Shown: in pieces, positions 21,958 to 33,242 of the stretch
Layout: every line of letters starts with the position of its first letter
How positions within the stretch are numbered: position 1 is the first letter of the stretch
From: Branchipolynoe longqiensis
Lineage: Eukaryota > Annelida > Polychaeta > Phyllodocida > Polynoidae
DNA length: 64,000 nucleotides
Assembly: GCA_030323885.1 (NCBI GenBank)
Contig: CM059198.1
Location: 56,942,917-57,006,916, forward strand
Direction: 5' to 3'
The notes under the pieces: generated by a model
Seen by the model: only the letters and a program-made list of their open reading frames with translations
Database searches by the model: none
Told to the model about the DNA's origin: nothing
Position numbers and translations under genes: made by a program

Positions 21958-22722
21958 TGTAGTGGAACCACATAGAGAGATGGGCGTGTGTAGTATGTTG
22001 ACATCAGGGAGCCTAGGTGGTATAATTCTTGAAGATGTATACTGCCTATCATGGATAAGTCTGAATAGACTTCTTTTCACCATTAGACAGTTTGTCGATA
22101 GAAAGCCCAAGCCTACACTTTTACCGAGCCAAGGGATTTTTAACCTCCCACTCCACATAGACATGGTATGAGAGCAACTGACCTTTGATGATGCTGTAAG
22201 TTATACACAGCGGTGGAAATTCAAATTGGCAGAGGTGGGGGCACAGGGAATCGAACCACCAACCTTCAGATTAGGAGTCTGACCTAGAAAAATTTCAGAC
22301 ACTCTAACCACTGCGCCACAGATAACACCACAATGGTTAGCGCACTGGCCTGGAATGCAAAGATATGTGGATATTTCCCATTTTCATCACCCTACCCCCA
22401 TGAGACGGGTTGCTGTCACCATAATCCTATACAAGTCATGTACTGTATGGTCATTGAACCCCACCCTGTGGATGTGTAAGGGCACTGCCTGTATGTATGT
22501 AATTGCAAGCATTAAACGATGTACAATTCCAGGGGGATCAGTGTAGTGGTCTGCACTGACCTGTCAGGCAAGGAGCCACATAGACAGGTGGGGTCAGTAG
22601 GTTGTTGCCATCATGTAACCTAGATAGAGAAATGGTTAGCACACTGGCCCGGAATTCAACCAGATGTGGGTTCAAGTCCCGCTCTAGGTGCAATATTTCC
22701 CATGTTCCTCACCCACTACGAC
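21958..22722 (+). mobile_element. SINE-B dimer, split by SINE-C
   Basis: The first unit starts at 21958 and is cut inside its D-arm at GGTGGTATAAT by SINE-C. It resumes at 22326 (ATGGTTAGCGCAC), runs through the linker and joins a second unit at 22541 (TGTAGTGGTCTGCACTGAC). The second head keeps box B (GGTTCAAGTCC). The second unit ends shortly after the head, as in the other dimers. Confidence 0.85.
22026..22325 (-). mobile_element. SINE-C inserted in SINE-B
   Basis: The copy is complete on the minus strand, with tail hairpin GACTT/AAGTC at 22057-22072, body, box B (GAATCGAACCACC) and the anticodon-like arm TCAGATTAGGAGTCTGA (reverse of the CCT arm). It interrupts SINE-B and is therefore younger. 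Confidence 0.9.
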
Positions 22723-22864
22723 AATATGATCTCAGAGTCTTGAGGTGCATGTACAAATTAATCTAGCATATTTGCACTTCAGATATATTCAAAGTCAGTC
22801 ATTTAATATAACAGGTACTTCAAACTAACGCTAAAATAGATTAGATCGATGATCCCGATGTCAA

Positions 22865-23237
22865 TCAATCAATAGTTCTGTCCTCTAGTCGAGGGTTGCA
22901 TGCAATGGTTCTCCACTTGTCCCGATGGTGTCCTGTTCTGATAGACTGTCCACTGTGAAATAGTTGTAAACCATGATGTTCTTTGTCTCCCTCTCGCTCT
23001 GCTGCCATTCACCTTCCCTTCCAACAATGAACGGTATATTGAACTCTGACGAATGATGTGGCCACAATAAATAAGTTTCTTTGTCTGTATAGTGGCAAAC
23101 AAGCTTTTCTTATTTTTAATTGTTCTGAGAACTTCTTTGTTGGTGATCTTCTTTGTCCATAATATTTGCATTATCCTCCGATAAGTCCACATCTCAAATG
23201 CTGCTGTATTTGTCCCGATGTATTTGTCCAAAAACAA
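22865..23237 (-). pseudogene. RTE-like LINE, C-terminal end of endonuclease/reverse transcriptase
   Basis: The minus-strand frame contains FEMWTYRRIMQILWTKK, TNKEVLRTIK, LIYCGHIIR and LLEGKVNGSRARGRQRT. This is the order found at the C-terminus of RTE-type retrotransposon polyproteins (W-Y-R-R-M, N-E-E-V-L, G-H-x-x-R, GxRxRGRQ/P). The expected last segment (RDKWRT...RLEDRT) sits in another frame, so at least one frameshift is present. It ends with TGATTGATTGA, like the short repeat tails of RTE elements. Only about 120 codons remain. It is a 5'-truncated dead copy and not a host gene. Confidence 0.8.
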
Positions 23238-24466
23238 TGATAGAAATTTAAAACCATCTCTGTCAAATGTTCTCTGGCAAATATTTCCCTAAATCCTCCA
23301 CGAATTCACAAACATGTGGGGAGAGAATGCCAAGAAGTATAGCTGCATCTCCAAACCGTTTCTGCATTCCTTCTTTTTCCGCTTTGTAGTTGGTGTGCCC
23401 ATTGTAAAATATTCTGATATACTGAATAGGGGGGAATGCAAATGTTCTATAACTGATCAGTGTTTCTAACCAGGCGCATGTATGTATATGTAGTAGTCTG
23501 TACATGAGCCCTACTACCATGTGGTAGTGGTGGAGACTACGGTGCATACCTACGCAGTTACACTGAACTGCGCTAGGTGGCAGCAGGCTAGCCACATGGC
23601 AGACCCCGACTGGGCTGCCCTCTACTGCATGTGGCTAGCTCAGCCCCCCCCACCCCCCCACCCCGCCCCCCTTCCACCCAACCTATAGAGTCGATGTGGG
23701 ATCTGGTGAGACAGGGGGTGGGTCAGTGGACTGTGGACGCCGCGGAGAGCAGATTGGTTCAATAAACCAAGTTGAAGCATACTGACATTGAATCTTGGCG
23801 TTCTTCCGTGTGTGTGTGGCAGTGTGGGAGTCGGAGGGCCGTGGGCCACTACATATATATATATATATATGTAAGGGATGGTGGGGACTGGGTGGGATGT
23901 AAATAGACATAGTGGTGCTGACAGGTCTGGCTGTGAGGGCACTCAGGGCCTACCCCCTCTGCTGGGATAGTGATCGCCACACTCAAAGGTCAAGGTTGGT
24001 ATTGGCCATGGGGCCATACCGCTTGGTGGTGGTGGGGAGACCAATGGAAGGTATGTCCATGAATGCTTGTTTTCCATTGGGGGAAAGGGGTGGGGGGTGA
24101 TACTCTACAATGAACCCATGTAACCATATACATAATAAACTACAGGGCTTGACTCTCTCTTCTTCTTTACACTTTATACTCTTTCTTTCTCTTTGTCTGT
24201 ATTCATTTCACTATAGCCTGCCTACACAACCACAGATTCGAGCTTTAGCCATTTTACACCATGATTAGCCCACTCAGTGGTCCTATACAGATTAACTCTA
24301 ACAGCTTCCTGTGTAAGCTGAAGATAGTTAATAATTTAACACAGTATCCACCTTGTTCTTGCGTTGTACTGCACCAATGTCGTCAAATGACCGGTTTTAC
24401 CAACAATGGGACTCAATGCATTTTGTGTGTGCAGGCCTCGAACCCATACATCTACCATTCCTGGGT
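23238..24466. other. Unassigned, with C-run and (TA)n
   Basis: 23645-23675 is C-rich and 23851-23870 is (TA)n. Short Gly- or Pro-rich frames here follow composition. A partial CTCF-like site (GCGCTAGGTGGCAG, 23570-23583) matches 12 of 14 positions. No gene is supported. Confidence 0.35.
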
Positions 24467-24528
24467 TCGTTGGTTGATGGAGTTTTACGTCCTGGCAACA
24501 TCTAAGGTCATATCAGGACGGGCCATTC
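24467..24528 (-). mobile_element. SINE-A tail fragment
   Basis: GTTTTACGTCCTGGCAACAT followed by AAGGTCATATCAGGACGGG. Confidence 0.88.
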
Positions 24529-24627
24529 CAGGGAGAGTGCCCTAAAAGTAGACTGTAGCTTTGCTGATGGATGCAGCCTAGCCAGGTCTCGCTTTGTATG
24601 TGGAATTTCATCTCTGGAGGGTCTGTG

Positions 24628-24958
24628 TGGTTGTTGGAGTTGTATGTCCTGGCAACATCTGGGATCATATCAGGACAGGTACCGACTTGTGACAGTCTGC
24701 ACTGATGATAACTTTATAGTGCTGCCCCACTGGGAAATCGGGCCGCGAGCACCATAACCCGATATCCCACTCAGTCACATCATCCTGACACTGAGCTAAC
24801 CAGTCCTTGCCCTGTCTTATTAATGGCGAGTGCCAGGCTAGGAAGCAACAATAATCAATGTTATAAGTCATTGGTTTCACTCGACTGTGAACCAAACTCC
24901 TGATTTCCCGCATGCGAGCCCCATGCTCTCCCAATTCGGCTACAGCGCCCGGTTCGGG
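24628..24958 (-). mobile_element. SINE-A, full length
   Basis: It is complete from tail (GTTGTTGGAGTTGTATGTCC) to head (CAATTCGGCTACAGCGCCC). The minus-strand frame across it is incidental. Confidence 0.9.
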
Positions 24959-25063
24959 ATGAGCTGCCCGACTGTAGTAGCCTGCATACATACAGAATTG
25001 TAAATGTTATCCTTAGAATTACAACAGAAAAAACCCACCAACAATATTAAAAGTAGTGCGGTT

Positions 25064-25285
25064 ACTCGCAGTGCACAGACAGGGAAGGTCTAACAATCTA
25101 CAGCGTGGATCAATGTACAGAATCCTGGTCACACCACCCATGTTGCGCTGGATGATGTTTCTGCAAATAAAGATAAAGATAGCGTTGATCATTGAGTGGG
25201 ACTCAAACCCACACCACTGTAAGCTTTAAACTGTCTAGGTTCCCTGATAAATTCACCATATCTATCCATGCCTACTTATGTATGC
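25064..25285 (-). mobile_element. SINE-B, strongly diverged
   Basis: Linker-like sequence precedes GAGTGGGACTCAAACCCACA (box B region) and CTAGGTTCCCTGAT, in SINE-B order. Confidence 0.5.
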
Positions 25286-25365
25286 CACAATGTACATCGG
25301 TGAAGTCAGTGCAGCTATATCTGCATATGTCTCAGGATCATGAAAAGAGGCCAATTGGGGAAAGT

Positions 25366-25757
25366 TGTCAGCATCGAGCATTGGATGTTGGCGTCGATCG
25401 GTATAATTATAATTTAGCATTGACAGAGGTGTTGGGAAGTCCTTAAATTTATCCTGAATGTAAATGTCGAGAAAATACAACAATCTTATTTGTTTCTAGG
25501 ATAATTTAATATGAAACAAAGAAATGCACTACACTTGAAGAATTGCGATGCCGACATCTGTTAAAGTTGTCGGCGTCGAGCGTTGGATGTCGGCATCGAT
25601 CGGCATAATTATAGTTTAGCATTAACAGAGGTGTTGAATGTCCTTAAATTGATCCTGAATGTAAAAGTCAAGAAAATACAACAACCTTATTTGTTTCTAG
25701 GATAATTGAATATGAAACAAAGAAATGCACTACACTTTTAAGAATTGCGACACCAAC
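25366..25757 (+). repeat. 196-bp tandem duplication
   Basis: Two adjacent copies start with AAAGTTGTCAGCATCGAGC (25368) and AAAGTTGTCGGCGTCGAGC (25564) and stay colinear through GAAACAAAGAAATGCACTAC. They differ by a few per cent. Confidence 0.9.
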
Positions 25758-25884
25758 ATCTTAAATTGACCACCAATTGGCCCATTTTCGTGAGGCTGAC
25801 TCATATACACACATTGCTACATTGTGATTATGACCAAATTGCACACCAGACCAGATTCACATTCTGAGTATAACTCCACCAACC

Positions 25885-25940
25885 AACCAACTAGATGTTG
25901 CCGGGACGGAAAACCCTAACAACCAACAACCAACAAACTG
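25885..25940 (+). mobile_element. SINE-A tail fragment
   Basis: CTAGATGTTGCCGGGACGGAA followed by (CAAC)n-like sequence. Confidence 0.7.
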
Positions 25941-26546
25941 CAGTGAAAATACAATAGTCTTTAACAACTGCATGTACACAAAAATAATCTTGAACAAATC
26001 GGTTATTTATTGATAAAACACTGCCGTTCCCTGCACATACTATTTAGTAATCCAACGTGATGGGTCTCAGACAGGACGGGGGCCGATTTGATATTAGTTC
26101 AGACGGCGGCTCAAGTAACACTTCTTGTAATAATCCCACACTACCACCCCCCCTCTCCACTACCCCCCTCCCCCCGCCTGCTCTACAGTATACCTACCGG
26201 ATGAGAAACCGGATGATTAACCACACACGTGCGTTCCTAAATCAATCTGCCCCAGAACACTCAGATTGAGTTTCAGCTTTATAATATTGGCGCTGCAATA
26301 GATTGCAATTCACATGTATTGCTGAACGTGGAAGAGGTAGCCATTAGGTATTGAATGTATGTTAATTAGCCAGCTAGCTGATAATGTGATCATGTGACCA
26401 GTATCTGAGATAAGGCCTGAGTAATCAGTAATAACAGGAGTTGCAGTACAGAGCTGATTAACCAACAATAACCTGCGGTTAGTGATTTACTTTGGTTTAA
26501 CTTCCTAGGAACATTAGTATCTGAGTGCACTCACTGATTTAACTGT
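25941..26546. other. Low-repeat stretch, possible regulatory DNA
   Basis: 26330-26545 contains GATA-type cores (CTGATAAT, GAGATAAGG), a RUNX-type TGCGGTTA, a SOX-type AACAATA and TCATGTGAC. A 70-codon Pro/Ser-rich frame at 26057-26269 has no recognised domain. Nothing is firmly assigned. Confidence 0.3.
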
Positions 26547-26907
26547 GCCTGTTAAACCTTGCCGGATTGAGCAATGGACAAAATTGTCTCATCCTGTGGT
26601 GATAAGTATCAAAATGTATTAAAATGTATCAACATGTTGCGCTGTCGGGTCAGTGGTCACTGGACGAACGAACATGAAACGGACATGAAACGGACATGAA
26701 ACGGACATGGGCCAGACAAGAAACAGACATGAATGGATAGCCAATGGACAAAACAAACTCAAACCGGACAAGAACCTTAGACGTCAATCCGGCAGCATCC
26801 GTTCCTAGTTTTGTGCATGTTCAAAACTTGATTGGACACAAACCGGACTATCAACAGACTTTGTTTAGTTTCTTTCCGTTCCCGCCAATCCGGTGAGGTG
26901 TGACAGC
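26547..26907. mobile_element. G4, Harbinger-like MITE, sibling of G3
   Basis: The ends are GCCTGTTAAACCTTGCCGGA and TCCGGTGAGGTGTGACAGCC. Inside are AAGTATCAAAATGTATTAAA, three to four 11-bp ACGGACATGAA units, AAACCGGACAAGAACC and GTTTTGTGCATGTTCAAAAC (26811-26826). All are shared with G3, where the 11-bp unit is expanded about 19-fold. A clean target duplication is not seen. Confidence 0.8.
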
Positions 26908-27243
26908 CACCTTGGTTGTAATGCTTGCATTGCATTTGATTCGCAGTGAAGGAGGAGTACCCCCCCCCCCTCGCCATTTCTGCTGCCAACCGTTGGGTTG
27001 CATAATCCCCCCCCCGACCCCCCTGCTCCTCCCTCCTTATAACCTTCCCTCTCCACTCCGCCTCCTCGCCCTGCCAGAAACACTACACAACCAATTTATT
27101 TTGGCTCGCCTCCTGCTGCCTCCAGCAGCGGTGCCTCCATGCCTCCATGCCTCCACATCTCCACATCTCCACGCCTCTGCGACCCGCCTATCGCCGGCCT
27201 GTGCCAGTCATGCCGCGCACACGAGGCCTGCCGCCAGGAAGGA
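26908..27243. other. C-rich spacer, no gene supported
   Basis: Contains C runs and CTCCATGCCTCCA-type short repeats. The 210-codon plus frame at 26900-27532 crosses this and the H2 tandem repeat and is not credible as a protein. Confidence 0.4.
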
Positions 27244-27870
27244 GGCCCATGACTGGGCTACGTTCAACTACGTTCAACTACGTTCAGCTACGTTCAACTA
27301 CGTTCAACTACGTTCAACTACGTTCAACTACGTTCAACTACGTTCACCTACGTTCAACTACGTTCAACTACGTTCAACTACGTTCAACTACGTTCAACTA
27401 CGTTCAACTATGTTCAACTACGTTCAACTACATTCAACTATGTTCAACTACATTCAACTACATTCAATGTATCTTAGCCTCCACTACAGTCAACTACATC
27501 GGAGTACGCGAAAGTATGATATAATACGCTAGATTATGGAGACTTTTTAAGAGTATGGAGACTTTTTCACAGTACGTTAGCCTCTAACATAGCACTCTTT
27601 TGAACATGTCCAAAGATTAAATCAGAACTTGCGGCCCAGCCACATTATTACCAAGTTAGCATGACCAACAAGTATGGATGCCAGTAAGTTCAACTACATT
27701 CAACTACGTTCAACTACGTTCAACTACGTTCAACTACGTTCAACTACGTTCAACTACGTTCAACTACGTTCAACTACGTTCAACTTTGTTCAACTACGTT
27801 CAACTACGTTCAACTACATTAGCCTCCACTACATTCAACGACCTCCACTAACGTGTATGTGACAGGGCCT
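27244..27870. mobile_element. H2, Harbinger-like MITE packed with a 10-bp repeat
   Basis: The right end CACTAACGTGTATGTGACAG GGCCT is followed by TTA, as in H3 and H4. CGTTCAACTA repeats about 20 times at 27260-27470 and about 13 times at 27690-27820. Between them lies the H core (CTCTTTTGAACATGTCC at 27595-27611, ATTATTACCAAGTTAGCATG). The left end has decayed. With a 10-bp unit and no stop, all three plus frames give the same ten-residue repeat. Confidence 0.82.
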
Positions 27871-27882
27871 TTAAACTGTGTC

Positions 27883-28190
27883 AGGTTTCTCTGCTTCTGC
27901 TGACATTTTTCCGTCGAGCTATACAGACAGATGGCAGTTAATCTGCAAGCCCAGTTCAAGAATCGTGATATGCTCGTTTTAAAGCCCAATTGACACTATA
28001 CAACAATACACACGGTTTGGTCCGGGGTGTTTCAGTTGGTCAGGTTTCTGCTCTTCTGCTAACATTTGGCTGTCGATAGTTAATCTGCAAGCCCAGCTCA
28101 AGTATCGTGATATGCTCATTGTTGCAAAGCCCGCCTGATGCTATGCGACAAGCCGGGCGGTTTGGTCCGGGGTTTAATCGGGGATCCAGA
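27883..28190 (+). repeat. About 155-bp tandem duplication
   Basis: Two adjacent copies share TCAGGTTTCTGCT, GTTAATCTGCAAGCCCAG, ATCGTGATATGCTC and CGGTTTGGTCCGGGGT. Confidence 0.85.
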
Positions 28191-28314
28191 GTGACCGGGC
28201 ACATGACGATTTGTTCGAAGTCGAGGCAGAAACTGTGGGTGGGGGTTCGATATAGCGTGAGGATGTCACTAGTTAGTGTTTGAGATCCTAGCAATAGCTA
28301 CTTTCATATTGGGA

Positions 28315-28445
28315 TATTGTGGTTGGGCATGATGAAAATGTCAAGTATTTTGCCTAAAGCAGGACTGGGATCCACCCCCTCCGCCCCTCATTATGGGCTA
28401 GTGTGCTAACAATTACACTATCTATGCTCCCTGACCCGCATAACG
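28315..28445 (-). mobile_element. SINE-B head, diverged
   Basis: ATGATGAAAATGTCAAGTAT, CAGGACTGGGATCCACC and GTGTGCTAACAATTACAC follow SINE-B order on the minus strand. Confidence 0.75.
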
Positions 28446-28479
28446 GCGTCCCATTGTACTCACGGTGCACATACCCGAT

Positions 28480-29705
28480 TGACGCAGTGCGGCTGCACCC
28501 GCAATACACTCACCAGGTTAACAGGGTCTGACTGTACCCACAACAAACTGATCAGATTAACGCAGTCTGACTGTACCTATAGTGCCCTGAGCATGCTAAC
28601 CATGTCTGACTATGCCATCACTGCACTTACCAGATTAACACAGTTAAACTGCCCCTACAATACACTGACCAGCTTAACAGTGTCCGACTGTACCCACAGT
28701 GCACTGACCCGACTAATACAGCGAAACTGTCCCCACAATACACTGGCCAGGTTAACAATGTCCAACTGTACCTACAGTGCACTGACCAGATTAACACGAA
28801 CTGTCAAACCGCCGTACCCACTACACATTGCACAGACCACACTATAACAGTGACCTGAACTGTACCCACAGTGCACTGACCGATACTGCACTGTCCCCAA
28901 TACAGACTGGTAAAGTTCTGACTCACCCACAGTGCACTGACCAGGTTAACACAGTGTCCCTACTACGTTACGTATGTACCCACAGTGCACTGACCCGATT
29001 AATACAGCGAAACTGTCCCCACAATACACTGACCAGGTTAACAGTGTCTGACTGTACCCACAGTGCACTGACCAGATTAATACAGTCAAACTGTCCCCAC
29101 AATACACTGACCAGGTTAACGACATCTGAGTGTACCCACAATGCACTGACCAGATTAACACAGTCAAACTGTCCCCACAATACACTGACCAGGTTAACAG
29201 AGTCTGACTGTACCCACAATGCACTGACCAGATTAACACAGTCAAACTGTCCCCAGAATACACTGACCAGGTTAACAGAGTCTGACTGTACCCACAATGC
29301 ACTGACCAGATTAACACAGTCAAACTGTCCCCACAATACACTGACCAGGTTAACAGAGTCTGACTGTACCCACAGTGCACTGACCAGATTAAAACAGTCA
29401 AACTGTCCCCACAATACACTGACCTGGTTAACAGTGTCTGACTGTACCCACAGTGCACTGACCAGATTAACACAGTCAAACTGTCCCCACAATACACTGA
29501 CCAGGTTAACAGAGTCTGACTGTACCCACAATGCACTGACCAGATTAACACAGTCAAACTGTCCCCAGAATACACTTACTAGGTTAACTGTGTCTGACTT
29601 TATCCACAACACAGTGACCAGCTTAATGCAGTCGAACTGTATGCACAACTCATTAACCATCTTTAATCAAGTCCAACTGTTCCCACAAATACATTGGCCG
29701 AAATA
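28480..29705 (+). repeat. 39-bp minisatellite with 78-bp higher-order unit
   Basis: Two related 39-bp units alternate: TGTACCCACAGTGCACTGAC plus CAGATTAACACAGTCAAAC, and TGTCCCCACAATACACTGAC plus CAGGTTAACAGAGTCTGAC. About 31 units are present, and the edges are more diverged than the centre. Because 39 is divisible by three, long frames open on both strands (292, 230 and 209 codons). Their regularity on both strands marks a satellite and not a protein. Confidence 0.95.
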
Positions 29706-29734
29706 ACTAGGTCGGACTGTAGTACTGACCGACA

Positions 29735-30095
29735 GTAACCTAGCAACCCCGGGACAAGGCCTGGTGGCGGGTGGACAGACTAGAAAGACTAGTGATGCCC
29801 CTGGTGGCTGGTGCGCGAAATACAACAACTAGTGTGGGACCTGGTGGCGGGGGGGCAGACTACAATGACTAGGGCGGCATCTGGTGGTGGGTGGGCAAAC
29901 TACAGGCATACTACAATGACTAGTGGGGCACGGCACCTGGTAGCGGGAAGGCAGACTACAAAGTCTAGTGGGGCACCTGGTGGTGGGTAGGCAGACTACA
30001 ATAACTACAACGACTACAGTGGCACCTGGTGGGGGGTAAGCAGACCATAATGACTAGTGAGGCACCTGGTGGTTGGTAGGCAGACTACAACGACT
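29735..30095 (+). repeat. About 40-bp minisatellite
   Basis: Units of GGCACCTGGTGGCGGGTGGG plus CAGACTACAACGACTAGT, with length variation. The same unit occurs in reverse at 33505-33688 inside a SINE-A. Confidence 0.9.
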
Positions 30096-30234
30096 GACCT
30101 CCGCTCAAGTACATACATGCGAGACTCACTCAGCATGCGTGCCCTCTCCAGGCACGCCCAGTGCCAGAGAGCTGTACTGCCTTACCGACATGCACTAACT
30201 CTACTTCCGTTTCCGGTGCACGGCGGAGGCCGTG

Positions 30235-31010
30235 ACCACAGGGGTGCGGGATGGTAAGGGAGGATGTGGCGGTGTGGGATGCCGTGAGGACCCATTACAG
30301 GGGTGAGGGATGGTAAGGGAGGATGTGGCCGTGTTGGATGCGGTGAGGACACATTACAGGGGTGCAGTATGGTAAGGGAGGATGTGGCAGTGTGGGATGC
30401 GGTGAGGACCCATTACAGGGGTGCGGTATGGTAAGGGAGGATGTGGCGGTGCGGGATGCGGTGAGGACCCATTACAGGGGTGCGGGATGGTAATGGAGGA
30501 TGTGGCCGTGTGGGATGCAGTGAGGACTCATTACAGGGGTGAGGGATGGTGAGGGAGGATGTGGCAGTGTGGGATGTGGTGAGGACCCATTACAGGGGTG
30601 TGGTATGGTAAGGGAGGAAGTGGCAGCATGGGATGCGGTGAGGACCCATTACAGGGGTGTGGGATGGTAAGGAAGGATGTGGCGGTGTGGGATGTGGTGA
30701 GGACCCATTGCAGGGGTGCGGTATGGTAAGGGAGGATGTGGCGGTGTGGGATGCAGTGAGGACCCATTACAGGGGTGCGGTATGGTAAGGGAGGTTGTGG
30801 CGGTGTGGGATGTGGTGAGGACCCATTAGAGGGGTGCGGCATGGTAAGGGAGGATGTGGCGGTGTGGGATGTGGTGAGGACCCATTACAAGGGTGTGGGA
30901 TGGTAAGGGAGGAAGTGGCAGCGTGGGATGCGGTGAGGACCCATTACAGGGATGCGTTGTGGTAAGGGAGGTTGTGGCGGTGTGGGATGCGGTGAGAACC
31001 CATTGCATCA
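30235..31010 (+). repeat. 59-bp minisatellite, about 13 copies
   Basis: Units of GGTATGGTAAGGGAGGATGT, GGCGGTGTGGGATGCGGTGA and GGACCCATTACAGGGGTGC. Variants are interspersed and not blocked. Minus-strand Pro/His-rich frames are by-products. Confidence 0.95.
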
Positions 31011-31082
31011 AGTAGTTGTTTCTGTGGGTGTCTTTTTAAAAGTTAAATTTGAATTAGATGGGGGAACTGTCAATTGTCGTAA

Positions 31083-31585
31083 TTTGTCTTTCTAATTTCA
31101 CCGTTCCTTGCCCTATCCATATTAAGCTTCAATCGTGGTAAGTCTTCCTCATTCCACCATTACTTGAACTATCCTAGTTATGCCTAAAATGGTTGGTCAT
31201 TTCTGTACCTCATTCCACCGTCTCTTCCCCTGTCCTAGTTATGATGCCTCAGTCGTTGGTGATCTTCATCTTTCCACCGTTCCTTGCCAGATACAGATTA
31301 CGCCTCAATCATTGGTAGTTTGTCTTCATCATTCCAATGTTCCTTGCCCTATCCTAGTTATGCCTAAATCGTTGGTAATTGCTCTTCCTCATTCCACCGT
31401 TCTTTGTCCTATCCTATTTATTCCTCACTCGTTGCTAATTTCTCGTCCTTACCGTCCATATACATATTATCCCTAAATCATTGGTAAGTTGCCTTCATCA
31501 TGGCAATGCTCCTTACCCTCTCATAGTTATGCCTCAGTCGTGAGCAATTGATCTTCCTCAGTCCACCGTTCCTTGCCATATCCTA
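31083..31585 (+). repeat. About 62-bp degenerate minisatellite, island 1
   Basis: TTCATCATTCCACCGTTCCT, TGCCCTATCCTAGTTATGCC and TAAATCGTTGGTAATT repeat with about 15-20 per cent divergence. A TACCAAGCAGC flank follows. Confidence 0.85.
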
Positions 31586-31774
31586 TTTATACCAAGCAGC
31601 ACAGTGGAGTGTGACAAGGATATATTTGTTCAAATCCTCGGTTTCTATGTGGGCTATAAATACGCTATTAGAATCTACCACGACCTGCCTATGGAGAAGT
31701 GAATGATCAGCACATTCTGCCATCGAGTCTGGTTTGTGTGCTGTTTGTCAGAGTGCATTGCTGTGTGCACTCGT
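31586..31774. other. Unrelated segment between array islands
   Basis: Unique sequence separates islands 1 and 2. No gene or family is recognised. Confidence 0.35.
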
Positions 31775-31925
31775 TATACCTAAGATGGTTGCTCAGTTCT
31801 GTTCCTCATTCCACCGCCCCTTGCCCTATCCTAGTTATGATGCCTCAGTCGTTGGTAATCTATCTTCATCTTTCCACCGTTCCTTGCCGGATACAGCTTA
31901 CGCCTTAATTATTGGTAAGTTGACA
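31775..31925 (+). repeat. Same minisatellite, island 2
   Basis: It is colinear with 31190-31310, including the rarer variants TAGTTATGATGCCTCAGTCG and TTGCCGGATACAG. It is therefore a segmental duplicate of that part of island 1. Confidence 0.85.
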
Positions 31926-32434
31926 CCGACACCGCATATGAGTTAAAGTTGGATTCATTTCTTTTTCAATAATGAGTATGTAGTAAGCACATGTCAATTT
32001 TAGTAAGCACATATTCAATTCAACAGAATAAGCACAGTGAGATAAGCCAATGAGTTATGCACAAAGAGGTCAATAAGCTTTAACCCTTAGCCCCATATAG
32101 TCTTTTAGCAGGGGTGGGTCGGATGGCAGTTCAAAGCCAGCTAGTGTCCTCCTGTGGCCGTGTCAAAGTGAGCTCATCGCCGCTAAGTCGGTCCTTATAT
32201 AGGCGCTTGGGCCAGTAGTTCGAGCGGGCGATCGCAGATGGCAGGTCAGTAAGACAGAGTTAGCATCTCAAAGTATTTTGTATCAAAGTACGAATAACCA
32301 GACGGCGCTGACGCAGAAGTCAGAAGATAGTATCGCCTTAACTAGATAGGTGGCAGCATAAGTATTATCTTAATGCTATGAGGCTATGGCAGCGATCGAA
32401 TGCCAAATTACACGTGTTGCTGAGCATCACAAAC
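31926..32434. other. Unassigned between array islands
   Basis: No recognised element and no supported gene. Confidence 0.35.
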
Positions 32435-32510
32435 AATTTGTCTTCATCATTCCAATGTTCCGTGCCCTGTCCTAGTTATGCCTAAATCGTTGGTAATTGC
32501 TCTTCCTCCG
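32435..32510 (+). repeat. Same minisatellite, island 3
   Basis: TTTGTCTTCATCATTCCAAT through TAATTGCTCTTCCTC closely matches 31320-31390. Confidence 0.85.
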
Positions 32511-32603
32511 AGGTGAGAGAGGCATGGCATTACTGTAGGTGAAGAGGGGAGGGGGCTTTGGGCTCGGGGAGTCATTTGCTTCAATGTCGGATATAAGGTT
32601 GGT

Positions 32604-33025
32604 TCGATGGTTGTTGGAGTTTTACCTCCTGGCAATATATATGGTCATTTCAGAATGTGTACTGAATTGTGACAGTCCGCACTCACGGGACCTTTATAGT
32701 GCTGCCCTACTGGTTGGATGGTTTTTGGAGGTTTACATCTTGGCAACATCAAATGTAATATCAGGATGGGTACTAATTTGTGACTGTACTCACTCAAATA
32801 AACTTCATAGTGCTGCCTCACTGGGGGGACCAGGGCACCCGCACCATGACCTTATATCCCATTCAGGTAAATTATCCTGACAGTGAGCCAACCAGTCCTT
32901 GCCCTATTCTAGTAATGCAGAGCATCTGGGTAGTAAGCGACAAGTATCACTTATGTAAGTCAATGGTTTGACTCGACTGGTAATTGAACTCCCGACCTTC
33001 GGCACTGCTGCTTTGGCCACCACTT
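32604..33025 (-). mobile_element. SINE-A, truncated copy followed by full copy
   Basis: 32604-32711 is a tail half (GTTGTTGGAGTTTTACCTCC to TATAGTGCTGCCCTACTGG). At 32712 a second tail starts (TTGGATGGTTTTTGGAGGTT) and runs through to a head at CTGCTTTGGCCACC. The junction lies at the same body position as in other tandem pairs. Confidence 0.88.
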
Positions 33026-33242
33026 CCAGTCTGGGCAGAAGGAGGATGGTCTGTCACACTCAGTATTATGTGACATGGCAGTTTTAGTGCGCATGTGCAA
33101 AACTCGGGTCCAACATGGCGTCGTCACTTAGGGGTCGTGTGTACTGGACACAGCCCAGACAAGTCTGATTTCCCAGTCCGAGTTCCCTGTTGAACCTGAT
33201 ATGTCACTGCAGAGCCCCATATATGAATACTACTAGCTATGG

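Noticed and set aside
26900..27532. A 210-codon secreted or proline-rich protein
   Set aside because: The frame joins a C-rich tract to the H2 10-bp array. No domain, and composition explains its openness.
27147..27862. FNYVQLRSTT repeat protein
   Set aside because: A 10-bp unit without stops yields the same decapeptide in all three frames. It lies within MITE H2.
28828..29706. A 292-codon repeat protein (TRLTQSNCPHNTL-type units)
   Set aside because: The 39-bp satellite unit is a multiple of three and lacks stops, so long frames open on both strands.
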